DNA from: Alkalihalophilus marmarensis DSM 21297 | GTDB taxonomy: Bacteria > Bacillota > Bacilli > Bacillales > Bacillaceae_D | DNA: 64,000 nucleotides | Assembly (NCBI RefSeq): GCF_000474275.2 | Contig: NZ_ATAE01000042.1 | Coordinates: 62,001 to 126,000 of the forward strand | Reading direction: 5' to 3' | Shown here: in pieces, positions 34,435-48,857 of the stretch | How positions within the stretch are numbered: the stretch's first letter is position 1 | Layout: each line of letters begins with the position of its first letter | Translations under genes and position numbers: made by a program | The notes under the pieces: model-generated | Databases searched by the model: none | The model's input: the letters and a program-made list of their open reading frames with translations, nothing else | What the model was told of the DNA's origin: nothing

Positions 34435-34899
34435 ATGCTGCGTAGAAGAAATCCACTTCAACCTCTGATGTTGCCAACCATCGTTATCATTGGACTCTTC
34501 TTTCTCGTCATTTTTTTAGTCATTCCGTCTGAGGCAAGACAAGTGAAAAAGGTAGTTGATGACTTTTACTCTCTTGAGCAGGAAGCCAAGTTTTCTTCTT
34601 CATGGGAGTTGTTTCACTCATCTATGCAAAGCCATTTCTCACGGGATCGCTATATAAGTGATCGGCCTCATACATTTATGAATCATTTTGGCGTTGATAC
34701 ATTTGAGTTTGATATGAGCCGTCCGAAAAAATTAAAGAATTGGAAGCTCTATGAAGACTCAGAAAAAATGGAAGCTTATGAAGTCATAGTGACCAAAACA
34801 TACCGCGGAACATATGGCCACTTTCAATTTATTCAATATGTATATGTCGCAAATGAAGAAGGAGACTGGCGGCTGCTTTGGGATTATAAAGAGAAGTAA
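34435..34899 (+). CDS. Membrane-anchored protein of unknown function
   Basis: A 154-residue protein with an N-terminal basic patch (LRRRNPLQ) and one membrane helix (about 12-31), followed by an extracytoplasmic domain of about 120 residues rich in aromatic residues (FSSSWELFHSSMQSHFSRDRY, YGHFQFIQYVYV, GDWRLLWDY). The ending resembles NTF2-like folds, but no family is certain. AAGGAGG lies close to the ATG. A terminator follows immediately. Confidence 0.75.
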   Translation: MLRRRNPLQPLMLPTIVIIGLFFLVIFLVIPSEARQVKKVVDDFYSLEQEAKFSSSWELFHSSMQSHFSRDRYISDRPHTFMNHFGVDTFEFDMSRPKKLKNWKLYEDSEKMEAYEVIVTKTYRGTYGHFQFIQYVYVANEEGDWRLLWDYKEK

Positions 34900-34914
34900 G
34901 AGGCTTCTCTTTTT
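34887..34914 (+). terminator. Terminator of 34435-34899 gene
   Basis: AGAGAAG and CTTCTCT pair across a 7-base loop, followed by TTTTTAAC. The left arm overlaps the last codons. Confidence 0.8.
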
Positions 34915-34920
34915 AACAGT

Positions 34921-35086
34921 TGTGGACAAGCTGTTGATAACTAATTTATATAGAACCTTTATAGAAAATATGACTTAATTTTAAAAATGAGGCATAAAGG
35001 CGGTAATATTCAGAATATAAGAATAAAAAGAGTTTATTTTGGCTAAATTGATGGATAAGGAAACTTGTTGACATAACTGTGGATAA
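34921..35086. other. DnaA-box cluster in convergent spacer
   Basis: TGTGGATAA (35078-35086) is a perfect DnaA box on the minus strand. TGTGGACAA (34921-34929) and TGTTGATAA (34932-34940) each have one change from TGTGGATAA. An AT-rich stretch of about 110 bp lies between. It sits between a terminator and array D, in a spacer with no gene. Confidence 0.5.
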
Positions 35087-35097
35087 GTTGTGGAAGA

Positions 35098-35277
35098 GAT
35101 ATGCGACGTTTGGAAACATTTATGCGTTTTTCTCGAGCGCTATTGCATCGGTTGCTTGAGGAATTGCGCTGATTGAGAGCGCGTATGTGTCAATTGATAG
35201 CAATTGCGCTGGTTCAGCTGTTTATTGCGTGAATTGGTGAGGGAATAGCGTCGATCTAAGCGTTAATTGCGCCGGTT
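35098..35277 (+). repeat. Nine-unit 21-bp-phased array D
   Basis: Units start at 35098, 35119, 35140, 35161, 35182, 35201, 35222, 35243 and 35264. The last reads TAATTGCGCCGGTT; others, such as the first (GATATGCGACGTTT), are weaker. Steps are 21x4, 19, 21x3. It lies about 50 bp past the murA terminator, in the convergent spacer opposite the 34435 gene. Confidence 0.85.
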
Positions 35278-35324
35278 TCAACTACGTTCATCTTGCACAC
35301 GGTCACCCGCTCAAAAACCGCAAA

Positions 35325-35352
35325 ATAAAAAAGCCCTTCGAAAAGGGCTTTT
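35325..35352 (-). terminator. Terminator of murA
   Basis: AAAAGCCCTT-CGAA-AAGGGCTTTT, with TTTATTTTG on the minus-strand side. Confidence 0.9.
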
Positions 35353-35354
35353 GA

Positions 35355-36671
35355 TTAAAGGTTTGTGTTTACACGTAATGGAGCATCTTCAGTTGTCGTT
35401 TCTTCTTCAACTTGCTCTTTTACGCGTTCAACGTCAGCGCCTAGTGCTTGTAGCTTGCCAGCAAGATCTACATAGCCGCGGTCGATGTGCTTAAGTTCAG
35501 TTACACGTGTCATACCGTCTGCTACAAGACCAGCTATTACAAGAGCTGCACCAGCACGAAGATCTGTTGAAGCTACTTCTGCACCTTGAAGGTTGTTAGG
35601 ACCTGAGATGATCGCTGAACGTCCTTCGATTTTAATGTTAGAGTTCATGCGGCGGAATTCTTCCACATGCATGAAGCGGTTTTCAAATACAGTCTCAGTG
35701 ATCACACTTGTGCCTTTTGCTTTTAAAAGAAGTGCCATCATTTGAGCTTGCATATCCGTCGGGAATCCTGGATGAGGCATTGTTTTAATGTCAATTGCCT
35801 TTAGTGTTTCAGGCCCGATGACACGTAAACCATTTTCCTCTTCTTTGATTTCAACTCCCATTTCACGCATTTTCGCGATTAATGGACGAAGATGCTCTGC
35901 TACTGCTCCTTCAACTAACACATTTCCGCCAGTAATAGCAGCCGCTACCATAAATGTACCAGCTTCAATACGATCGCCGATCACTGTGTGTTGAGCGCCG
36001 TTAAGCTCTTCTACCCCTTCGATACGAATGATACCAGTACCAGCTCCGCGAACTTTTGCACCCATACCATTTAAATAATTCGCAAGACAAACGATTTCAG
36101 GCTCTTCTGCTACGTTTTCGATGATTGTTGTTCCTTCAGCCAGGACCGCAGCCATCATAATGTTTTCAGTAGCACCTACACTTGGGAAGTCAAGGTAGAT
36201 TTTTGTTCCTTGAAGCTTGCCGTCAATGCGCGCTTCGATGAAACCATTTCCGATTTCAACTGTCGCACCCATTGCTTCAAACCCTTTTAAGTGCTGATCA
36301 ATTGGACGTGATCCGATTGCACAGCCTCCAGGAAGAGCGATACGAGCTTTACCTACGCGCGCAAGTAATGGCCCCATCACTAAGAAAGACGCTCTCATCT
36401 TGCGAACATATTCAAATGGTGCCTCTGTTTTTAATGTTTTCTCGGCATTTACCGTAAATGTGTTGTTTACGTACTCCACATCAATATTTAAATTACGTAA
36501 TACTTCTCTCATTGTGTATACATCTGCAAGCTCTGGCACATCATAAAGTTTGCTTGTGCCCTTTCCAGCTAAAATCGATGCAGCAATTACGGGTAGCACA
36601 GCATTTTTAGCACCTTCTACTTTAACAGTGCCTTCTAGCTTATTGCCACCACGGACAATAATTTTTTCCAA
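35355..36671 (-). CDS. murA: UDP-N-acetylglucosamine 1-carboxyvinyltransferase MurA
   Basis: MurA, 438 residues, transfers enolpyruvate from PEP to UDP-GlcNAc, the first committed step of peptidoglycan synthesis. K22-N23 in VEGAKNA and the catalytic, fosfomycin-sensitive C117 in [11 protein letters not shown] are present, as is GFPTDMQAQ. Position next to ywmB and spoIID marks it as the MurAA form. A short, acidic C-terminal extension ([17 protein letters not shown]) follows the usual end. ywmB lies 45 bp upstream in the same direction. Confidence 0.96.
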   Translation of the reverse strand: MEKIIVRGGNKLEGTVKVEGAKNAVLPVIAASILAGKGTSKLYDVPELADVYTMREVLRNLNIDVEYVNNTFTVNAEKTLKTEAPFEYVRKMRASFLVMGPLLARVGKARIALPGGCAIGSRPIDQHLKGFEAMGATVEIGNGFIEARIDGKLQGTKIYLDFPSVGATENIMMAAVLAEGTTIIENVAEEPEIVCLANYLNGMGAKVRGAGTGIIRIEGVEELNGAQHTVIGDRIEAGTFMVAAAITGGNVLVEGAVAEHLRPLIAKMREMGVEIKEEENGLRVIGPETLKAIDIKTMPHPGFPTDMQAQMMALLLKAKGTSVITETVFENRFMHVEEFRRMNSNIKIEGRSAIISGPNNLQGAEVASTDLRAGAALVIAGLVADGMTRVTELKHIDRGYVDLAGKLQALGADVERVKEQVEEETTTEDAPLRVNTNL

Positions 36672-36715
36672 CGTATTCCCCTCCGCGTCTAGAAATTATA
36701 GTCTCTTCTATATCA

Positions 36716-37486
36716 TCAATATTCAGTCGTAATAATAGGCGTTCCTATTGTCACGGTTGTACCGGAGCCCATTGTCTCTCCGCTTCTTAAGGCAACTTGC
36801 AGGTTCATCTTGTGACCTTTTGTAACGATGGCATCTGTCCATACATCATTGTATGCAGAAACCGAGACAAACGTTTCTTCATTCAGTGATTCAATCTCTG
36901 TTGCACCGAGCTTTTTTACGAAATCTCTTGCTTGGTCTCCCAGAGAAGGTTGCACATATTCAGAATCTTCCGGTCGTACTGCTCTTACTTGAGAGTAAAT
37001 AGGCGAGTCTTGCAGGGAAAATGATTCTTTTCTCTCTTCAAGTAATTCGTGTAATTCTCTCTCACCAAGCGCTTTGGTTGATGTTCCATTCAGTTCATAA
37101 GTGTGGATGATTTCATAGGATCCATGTTGTTCGTATGCATAGATACTCAGTCTTTCTTGGCTGTCTCCCAAAACGCTGGGACGAGTTGCCTCGATCGACC
37201 AATCTGTCTCAGACATGTGTACGTCGCTCACATTCCAACCAGTGAATTGGCTGTTCAAATTATGTACATACTGCTTAAACGCTTCAAGATCGCTAACTTG
37301 ACCTTGTCCTGCTCTCATACGCAGCTGCCACCCTTGAACATGTAATTCTTCTTGTTGTGCTAAATCTAAAATGGATTCAATTTCACGTAAATTGTTGTTA
37401 TGTGCGTGACTTGTTGTTGCCTGCATATAACTGTACCCTGCTAAAAGAAATATGAAACCGAAAAATAGTATTCGTACCATGCCCAT
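36716..37486 (-). CDS. ywmB: YwmB family protein (TATA-box-binding-like fold)
   Basis: A 256-residue exported or membrane-anchored protein: hydrophobic N-terminal segment (about 4-22), then a domain that matches YwmB of B. subtilis in context and size. Its role is unknown; the family is named for a fold resemblance, not for a DNA-binding function. The ATG at 37486 is preferred over the GTG at 37495, which overlaps the GGGGGAG ribosome site. It precedes murA, as in B. subtilis. Confidence 0.82.
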   Translation of the reverse strand: MGMVRILFFGFIFLLAGYSYMQATTSHAHNNNLREIESILDLAQQEELHVQGWQLRMRAGQGQVSDLEAFKQYVHNLNSQFTGWNVSDVHMSETDWSIEATRPSVLGDSQERLSIYAYEQHGSYEIIHTYELNGTSTKALGERELHELLEERKESFSLQDSPIYSQVRAVRPEDSEYVQPSLGDQARDFVKKLGATEIESLNEETFVSVSAYNDVWTDAIVTKGHKMNLQVALRSGETMGSGTTVTIGTPIITTEY

Positions 37487-37584
37487 AAGACTCACTCCCC
37501 CAAATAAAGCTGATTAGTACCATTTTTACCTTGAGGAGTAAAAGCATACATGGAAGTTGTAGTCATTACTCGACAACAACCACC

Positions 37585-37839
37585 TTACCACAAATACCGT
37601 AACATCGTTGAAGCATTGTAATAATCAAGAAAAAAGCTACTTACTAACTGGGCTACGGCGATGGTGACAAGAATCATCAACGCTTTTGCCTTAGGGCTAT
37701 TCGGTTCTTTGACAAATAGATCAAACTTAAAAGCTTGCAAAGCCCACCAAGTGATTGCTAAAAACATCACATTCACAAATACGTGGATCAGTGCTTGCTG
37801 GCCTATGCCTTCAAACAACGTTTTAACCCCCAGTCCCAA
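37585..37839 (-). CDS. ywzB: DUF1146 membrane protein (YwzB)
   Basis: About 84 residues with two membrane helices (about 17-37 and 53-73). The WWALQAFKFDLFVK and AKALMILVTIAVAQLVSSFFLDYY segments match DUF1146/YwzB, which lies between the atp operon and ywmB in B. subtilis as well. The start is uncertain: a TTG at 37839 sits right on an AGAAGGA site, and another TTG seven codons later (37818) has GGGGG about ten bases upstream. Function unknown. Confidence 0.75.
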   Translation of the reverse strand: MGLGVKTLFEGIGQQALIHVFVNVMFLAITWWALQAFKFDLFVKEPNSPKAKALMILVTIAVAQLVSSFFLDYYNASTMLRYLW

Positions 37840-37859
37840 TCCTTCTCTCGTGTTACTGT

Positions 37860-38160
37860 AAGTAGAAATTTGTCGATTGACTCAAAAAAAAATGTCAAGG
37901 ACAAAGCAATCCATTTTTCATCTTAACGGATTTTAGCAAAAAAATCTATAGCGAATTACCATCATTTTTATAGTTGTACGGACCTATCTTTTGTCATGTT
38001 TGTCATCTAATCCATGACTTATGACACAGCCTCATCCATACCTCCTAATCATACGATACATAGCATGGATAATATTCACATGAAATCGTGAAATAAAGTC
38101 AAATTAGTGACGGATTAGTGAGTGAGAGTGGTGTGAGGATCAAGCACGATGAGGAGTTTA
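37860..38160. other. Spacer without recognisable gene
   Basis: About 300 bp of AT-rich DNA upstream of ywzB. It must hold the ywzB-ywmB-murA promoter. I see no clear gene, terminator or RNA motif in it. Confidence 0.4.
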
Positions 38161-38412
38161 TCTAGCGAAAACAGCGTTCATTCTTGCAAATAGTTTATTT
38201 TTTCGGCGAATCTTCTCTATAATCCAGCGAAACGCTGAATAATTTTAGCAAACGGAGCAATATATTGGAATGTACAACATGGTCAAGCGATATATCGAAC
38301 ATAAAACTCATTTTATCAAACAAACAAATGCATAATTCGAATAAACTCATCATTATTTCGAACAACTTTCCACTTTTTTTGAACAAACGGAGCAAAAATC
38401 TGGAAAACAAAC
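38161..38412 (+). repeat. Two five-unit ~21-bp AT-rich arrays in tandem (family 2)
   Basis: Block 1 has AGCGAAAC-like cores near 38165, 38186, 38206, 38227 and 38248. Block 2 has TCGAAC-like cores at 38295, 38316, 38337, 38358 and 38379, exactly 21 bp apart. Each block ends in the same motif, AAACGGAGCAA then TTGGAA or CTGGAA (from 38250 and 38385). The element lies just past the atp-operon terminator. The end motif is shared with 731-838. Confidence 0.7.
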
Positions 38413-38445
38413 CCACAACACCACGCCGCACCTCATCACAACCAC

Positions 38446-38476
38446 AAAAAAACAGGATGAGCTGAGTGCTCATCCC
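38446..38476 (-). terminator. Terminator of atp operon
   Basis: GGATGAGC-TGAGT-GCTCATCC with TGTTTTTTTGTGG on the minus strand, just after atpC. Confidence 0.9.
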
Positions 38477-38482
38477 GCTTTC

Positions 38483-38908
<426 letters not shown>

Positions 38909-38923
38909 TCACGGGGTTAGTTT

Positions 38924-38974
38924 GCATAAACAGGTGCGCAACAAGCTTAGCTGCGCCCCCGCTTTAGTTTATGC
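38924..38974 (-). promoter_or_regulatory. Intercistronic hairpin between atpD and atpC
   Basis: GCATAAAC (38924-38931) and GTTTATGC (38967-38974) pair perfectly; inside them GGTGCGCA and TGCGCC nearly pair. No T-run follows, so it is probably an mRNA-processing or stability element. Confidence 0.6.
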
Positions 38975-38984
38975 GATGCGTGAA

Positions 38985-40412
<1,428 letters not shown>

Positions 40413-40465
40413 CTAATGGCTCCTAGCCAATTTTTTCAGGGTATTTGTAGTAGTTAAAATAATAT

Positions 40466-41427
<962 letters not shown>

Positions 41428-41462
41428 AGCCGCTACCCCTTGCTAATTACCAGCCACTAGCC

Positions 41463-42989
<1,527 letters not shown>

Positions 42990-42992
42990 CTA

Positions 42993-43541
42993 CTAACGTG
43001 TACCGGCAATCAGCTGACGCTCTAAGCGGTCTAGCTGTGATTTAACACTGCCGTCATAAATGCGGTCTCCGATACGAATCTTGAGTCCGCCAAGAAGGTC
43101 TTTATTCACTACATTGGTTACTAGAAGCTTCGCTTTGTTCACCTTTTTAGCAAAGATCACAGCGATTTGCGCTTGCTCTTCGCTAGTAAGCGGCTTAGCT
43201 GAATACACAACAGCCTCAGCCATATCTTGTGCCTCGTAAGACATATCCTTAAACGAATCAATCATATCCACAAGACTTTCAATACGCTTGTTTTCTACTA
43301 ATAGAAGCAGTGTATGAAGGCTTGTTTCACTTAGAGAATCTTTGAAGCTGTTTTCAATGAAAGCACGCTTCTTCTCTGCTGTTACTTTCGGGTGCGCAAG
43401 AAGCTGTAAAAATTCTGGCGTTGTGTTCACAACTTCCTTTACAAGCTCCATCTCCTGCACAACTTGAGGTAAAATGCTTTTTTCTTCAGCAAGCTGAAAA
43501 AGGGCATATGCATAACGATTGGCTACTGCTTGGTTGCTCAT
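42993..43541 (-). CDS. atpH: F1F0 ATP synthase subunit delta
   Basis: A 182-residue delta subunit linking F1 to the peripheral stalk. NRYAYALFQLAEE at the N-terminus and VNKDLLGGLKIRIGDRIYDGSVKSQLDRL near the C-terminus are the two family signatures. It overlaps atpF by 4 bp, indicating translational coupling, and ends 21 bp before atpA. Confidence 0.96.
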   Translation of the reverse strand: MSNQAVANRYAYALFQLAEEKSILPQVVQEMELVKEVVNTTPEFLQLLAHPKVTAEKKRAFIENSFKDSLSETSLHTLLLLVENKRIESLVDMIDSFKDMSYEAQDMAEAVVYSAKPLTSEEQAQIAVIFAKKVNKAKLLVTNVVNKDLLGGLKIRIGDRIYDGSVKSQLDRLERQLIAGTR

Positions 43542-44032
43542 AGCTCCTCGCCTACCTCTTTAAGATACTCTTGTACAAGCTTCTCTTGTTCTGCTTCATT
43601 AAGTTCTTTTTCAATCACTTTAGTAGCAATAAGAACAGATAGACCCGCAACTTGCTCACGAAGGGCAGCTACTGCTTGTTCCTTCTCGCGTTGGATCTCA
43701 GCTACTGCTGATTCCTTAATACGCTCAGCATCGTCACGTGCTGCTTTTACAATATCTTGACCTTGCTGTTCACTAAGTTTTTTCGCATTTTGAATAATTC
43801 CATTAGCTTCAGTACGCGCACGCTCTAGCTCTGCACGCTGCTCAGCGATAAACGCCTCAGCTTCTTTACGGTTTTTCTCTGCAGAATCAATTTGATCATT
43901 GATGATCTGCTCACGCTTCTCCATAATCCCCATAAGAGGCTTAAGAGCAAACTTACTTACTAAGAATAAAAGCGTTGAGAATGCGATAAGTTGATAAAGG
44001 GCTGAGCCCCAGTTAATGCTATCGAAACCCAC
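43538..44032 (-). CDS. atpF: F1F0 ATP synthase subunit b
   Basis: A 164-residue stator subunit: one membrane helix (about 8-28) then a long, highly charged coiled coil to the C-terminus. It starts with GTG at 44032, with AAAGGAG nine bases upstream. A 173-bp spacer with a hairpin separates it from atpE, the longest gap within the operon, probably related to the different amounts of subunits c and b. Confidence 0.95.
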   Translation of the reverse strand: MGFDSINWGSALYQLIAFSTLLFLVSKFALKPLMGIMEKREQIINDQIDSAEKNRKEAEAFIAEQRAELERARTEANGIIQNAKKLSEQQGQDIVKAARDDAERIKESAVAEIQREKEQAVAALREQVAGLSVLIATKVIEKELNEAEQEKLVQEYLKEVGEEL

Positions 44033-44133
44033 GTGGATTCACTCCTTTCTTGGACGTGAAAAATAAGTAACCTAACGTATTTCGGCACCCTTTTATCGGA
44101 TGAATAATTCTAATCGGTTAGTCGTACATAAGG

Positions 44134-44168
44134 AATGGCGCAGGTTCAAACAGAACACTGTCGCCATT
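44134..44168 (-). promoter_or_regulatory. Hairpin in atpE-atpF spacer
   Basis: AATGGCG (44134-44140) and CGCCATT (44162-44168) pair, extended by CAG/CTG with a one-base bulge. It lies 38-72 nt after the atpE stop and lacks a T-run. A role in protecting atpE mRNA is inferred. Confidence 0.6.
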
Positions 44169-44205
44169 TTTATGCACAATGAAAAGACTGTTCGTGCGTA
44201 TCTTA

Positions 44206-44457
<252 letters not shown>

Positions 44458-44512
44458 TTAATTGCCTTGTCCAACCTATAAACCTAGCCTGACCAAAGCG
44501 TTGTTACTAAGA

Positions 44513-45627
<1,115 letters not shown>

Positions 45628-45635
<8 letters not shown>

Positions 45636-45852
45636 CGTCTCCTAAGAACGGTTCAATCGTCTTCATTACGCCATAAAAACCTACACCCAAACCAATGAGG
45701 ATAGATACTATGAGGAACACCGGTTTAGCACCAAGTCGATTCCCAAGCCATAACCCGGTAAAAACACCTGCCACCACTCCCCCTACAACATAGGATGAGA
45801 TGACTGAAACAAGCGCCATCGCGCGCCATGGGTTGCGTTTCCCGTTAGACAT
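45628..45852 (-). CDS. atpZ: AtpZ
   Basis: A 74-residue hairpin membrane protein (helices about 10-32 and 42-61) with AtpZ/AtpI features (WRAMALVSVISSYVVGGVVAGVFTGLWLGNRLG) and an acidic end (LGDDE). atpZ is typical of the alkaliphile operon order atpZ-I-B-E-F-H-A-G-D-C. The ATG at 45852 has GGGGAG eight bases upstream; the longer frame begins with a TTG inside that site. It is the first gene after the operon promoter. Confidence 0.88.
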
Positions 45853-45935
45853 GAACACCGCTCCCCTCAAGCTTTTCCAGAGCTTTCGAACCTTTTCACT
45901 TTTCGTATGTAAACCTTATCATCATATCCTTTGTA

Positions 45936-45964
45936 ATCGTACAATAGCGAAAACTTTGTGTCAA
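45936..45964 (-). promoter_or_regulatory. Sigma-A promoter of atp operon
   Basis: On the minus strand a perfect TTGACA (45964-45959) and TACGAT (45941-45936) are 17 bp apart. The expected leader to atpZ is about 77 nt. Confidence 0.75.
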
Positions 45965-46227
45965 TGTGTTTTCCGACTAAAAAAAAAGAGATTTGTCGAT
46001 ATCTTCCTTTGTTCACACTTCTGTCATATTCCACATTTTTATAGGGTTTTATACATGTTTGTGAGAAATTATTGTCAAGTATTTATGTCATGGGTATATA
46101 TGGGTTGTGTGCGTGATATTGGAGTTTGTGTAGGAGTGTGTCGAAGGGCGGGACAGGTGAGATGGTTTGTCGAATCGAGCATCTTGGCCTCGTTTAGAGC
46201 AGACAGCCTTCGGTAGAGCAGACGGCC

Positions 46228-46407
46228 GGATTGCGTCTATTCACCCTCTTATTGCGCCGGTTGCTCTTACAATCGCGTTGCTTCCGCTTACTTATGCGTC
46301 AGTCTCAGCCTTAATTGCGCCTCTTCGTCTTAATTGCGTCACTTTACACAATATATGCGCGGCTCTCAGGCATTATTCTATCTACTTTGACATTAATTGC
46401 GCCGGTT
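46228..46407 (+). repeat. Nine-unit 21-bp-phased array E
   Basis: Units start at 46228, 46249, 46270, 46291, 46312, 46331, 46352, 46373 and 46394. Units 2 and 9 match TTATTGCGCCGGTT or TAATTGCGCCGGTT; unit 8 is decayed. Steps are 21x4, 19, 21x3. It lies 72 bp past the protease terminator and about 260 bp upstream of the atp promoter. The remaining spacer holds nothing I can assign. Confidence 0.92.
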
Positions 46408-46479
46408 CACCCGGGCGGAAGCGCTGCAACGGCGCAGCTCGAGTAGGCAGCTTAGCACTCCCCTACTCCCAAAACCAAC

Positions 46480-46507
46480 AAAAAAGAGCGCATTCACGCG
46501 CTCTTTT
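46480..46507 (-). terminator. Terminator of protease gene
   Basis: AAAGAGCGC-ATTCAC-GCGCTCTTT, with TTTTTGTTGG on the minus strand. Confidence 0.9.
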
Positions 46508-46515
46508 GCACTCCC

Positions 46516-48786
46516 CTACTCGAGTCCTTGACTCTTCGGAGGGAGTTCTTCTCCAATGGTAATCCATGCTTCAATTGTATCTTCCTGTCCGTCGTTCACA
46601 GCGTAAATCAGCGCTTTATAGACGCCGTCTTCTAAGTCAACATCTGTTAACGTACCTTCTACCATCCCTCGGCCTATATCTTCTTTGCTGTCGAGGAATG
46701 TGACAAATTCAAAGGTGTCTGGATCGTACAAGACGATACCAAACTCTTCCGCTCCACCAGGTAAGTACAATTCATACCGATACGTATCTGCCGTATCACC
46801 TTGCCCGAAGTTAAACGCCATGAGCCTCGGGTAATTCGGCTCCTCAATAAAGAAAACATACGGTACAGTAATCGTCTCGCGTCCGCCTTCAATGAGGATG
46901 TCCCCATGATGGATACCTTCAGCTAAAACAGAAGGCAGCATATCTAGCTGGAGTTTAACCTCGCGCTTCTCACCTGGTTTAAGCGTCGTGGCAAACGGTA
47001 CATCCCACTGAAGTCCATCCGGTGCTTCAAATGGCGGTGTGATGTGATAGGTGCGCGGCAGATCATCATGATTCTCAATCGTAAACGTTACTTCACGCTT
47101 CTCACGCGGATCTTCTTTTGTCCACTTTCCAAATGTAACAGCACCCGGATAGACAAGCGTCTTTAACTCAATTGCATCATCCACCTGCAGTCTGCCTGCC
47201 CCTTGTTCATGCGGGAGGTACCTCTCCCCTTCTGGTGACGTCAGCTTTTTAGCCGAGTTCATCAGTGCTGCTTTAATTTGCTCAGGCGACCAGTCAGGAT
47301 GGGCCTGCTTTACGAGGGCTGCAGCTCCTGCCACATGCGGGGCTGACATACTCGTTCCATTTAACGCTAAATATCCTCTTGGAACTGTACTGTCGATCGA
47401 GACGCCAGGAGCGACTAAATCAGGCTTCACTTCCCACGTTTGCGTCACCGGTCCCCGCGACGAAAACGGGGCAATAAAATCTTCTTCTTCCCGGTAGATC
47501 GTGCGGATCGTCAGCTCTTTGTGTGCTTCCTCTAGTTTATCCAGCAAATATTCTCCGTCCTCTTTTGTGACACTGACAACAGGCAGCTTCACACCGCCTT
47601 CTACCACGCCGACAAATGCCCCCGGCAGATTATTGTAAATAATCATTGCCTTGGCTCCAGCTTTTTTGGCATTATGAGCCTTTTCAGTAAACGGGATCAA
47701 ACCGCGTTTTACCAAAAGAACACTCCCTTCTACCTCAAGCTCATCTAAATCTTCTTCCGTGCCAAGACCTCCGTTAACAAGCGGAAAATCTCGCTTTAAC
47801 GCCCACGGCATCGTTCCACCCATCGGAAACAGGGTTAGTTCTGTATCATCACCGAATACAGTGGCGTAAGGTGTTTTTATCGGCGGGGCTGAAGCACCTA
47901 CGGATATTGCTTTTGTCGAGGTACCAGGAGAGCCGACCGTCCACATTTTAGGTCCGCTGTTTCCGTTCGATGTGACAGCAACGACCCCCTCCTCTACTGC
48001 TTTATCAAGCGCAACACTTGTCGGCCAGTCGGGTCCATTCACTGTATTTCCAAGTGATAAATTAAGCACGTCTACTCCGTCAGCAACTGCTTTTTCAATC
48101 GCTTCAATCACTTGTTCGGTTGTCCCCTGCCCTCCTGGACCGAGAGCTCGATACGCATAAATATCTGCTTCAGGTGCCACTCCTTTTACTTGACCATTGG
48201 CTGCAATAATTCCCGCAACATGCGTTCCGTGCAAGGTCGGCACCCCTTGAGTGCTTTGTGTCTCCATCGGATCATGATCATAATCGACGACATCATAGCC
48301 GCCTTTATAATTCGCTTGGAGATCAGGATGTCTATAATCAATGCCCGTATCAATCACAGCCACTTTCACACCTTTACCCGTTAAACGCTCCCCGTCACGG
48401 CTGAACATTCCTCGGACGTGATCACCTCCTATAAAGGGAACACTGCCGTCGAGGTTTGCTTCATATTGTGCTACTTGATCAACACGTTCTACAGATTGAA
48501 CATTTTTTAATACATCAAGATCTCCCTTTTCTAGCTCGAGGGAAAATCCATTATATAAACGATTAAATGTCTTTCTCACTTTACTTGAAGGCAAAGCAGC
48601 CATCACTTCCGCTACTGCATCGTTTACCGTACCTTTTGCAGTCACTATGACGACCATTTTTTCATTCTCTTCAAGATTTCTTTCAGTAATTTGCGGTCGT
48701 TCCGGAAACACTGCATTTGTAGCATATGCCGGTGAAACCACTGATAGTAACAGCACACAGCAGCATAGCCAGACTATTTGACGCAA
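46516..48786 (-). CDS. Secreted subtilisin-like serine protease (S8, Vpr-like)
   Basis: A 756-residue secreted protease. Signal peptide to about residue 22 (ends PAYA); an inhibitor-I9-type propeptide (about 43-108); S8 catalytic domain with D146 (VIDTGID), H186 (HGTHVAG) and S479 (NGTSMSAPHVAG); a protease-associated insert (about 345-425) between His and Ser; and a C-terminal beta-rich region of about 220 residues. The layout is that of Vpr and minor extracellular proteases. It lies between mnaA and the atp operon, where B. subtilis has no protease, so it is an insertion relative to that order. Confidence 0.93.
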   Translation of the reverse strand: MRQIVWLCCCVLLLSVVSPAYATNAVFPERPQITERNLEENEKMVVIVTAKGTVNDAVAEVMAALPSSKVRKTFNRLYNGFSLELEKGDLDVLKNVQSVERVDQVAQYEANLDGSVPFIGGDHVRGMFSRDGERLTGKGVKVAVIDTGIDYRHPDLQANYKGGYDVVDYDHDPMETQSTQGVPTLHGTHVAGIIAANGQVKGVAPEADIYAYRALGPGGQGTTEQVIEAIEKAVADGVDVLNLSLGNTVNGPDWPTSVALDKAVEEGVVAVTSNGNSGPKMWTVGSPGTSTKAISVGASAPPIKTPYATVFGDDTELTLFPMGGTMPWALKRDFPLVNGGLGTEEDLDELEVEGSVLLVKRGLIPFTEKAHNAKKAGAKAMIIYNNLPGAFVGVVEGGVKLPVVSVTKEDGEYLLDKLEEAHKELTIRTIYREEEDFIAPFSSRGPVTQTWEVKPDLVAPGVSIDSTVPRGYLALNGTSMSAPHVAGAAALVKQAHPDWSPEQIKAALMNSAKKLTSPEGERYLPHEQGAGRLQVDDAIELKTLVYPGAVTFGKWTKEDPREKREVTFTIENHDDLPRTYHITPPFEAPDGLQWDVPFATTLKPGEKREVKLQLDMLPSVLAEGIHHGDILIEGGRETITVPYVFFIEEPNYPRLMAFNFGQGDTADTYRYELYLPGGAEEFGIVLYDPDTFEFVTFLDSKEDIGRGMVEGTLTDVDLEDGVYKALIYAVNDGQEDTIEAWITIGEELPPKSQGLE

Positions 48787-48857
48787 ATCAATCTCCTCCC
48801 AACTTTTTTGCGTATATGTAGTATGAGTAGTTAAGAAGAAATCATGTATGAAGCAGA

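Noticed and set aside
46167-46562. 131-codon plus-strand frame with LIAPVAL-like heptads
   Set aside because: Same artefact of array E; it also runs through the protease terminator and into the protease gene.
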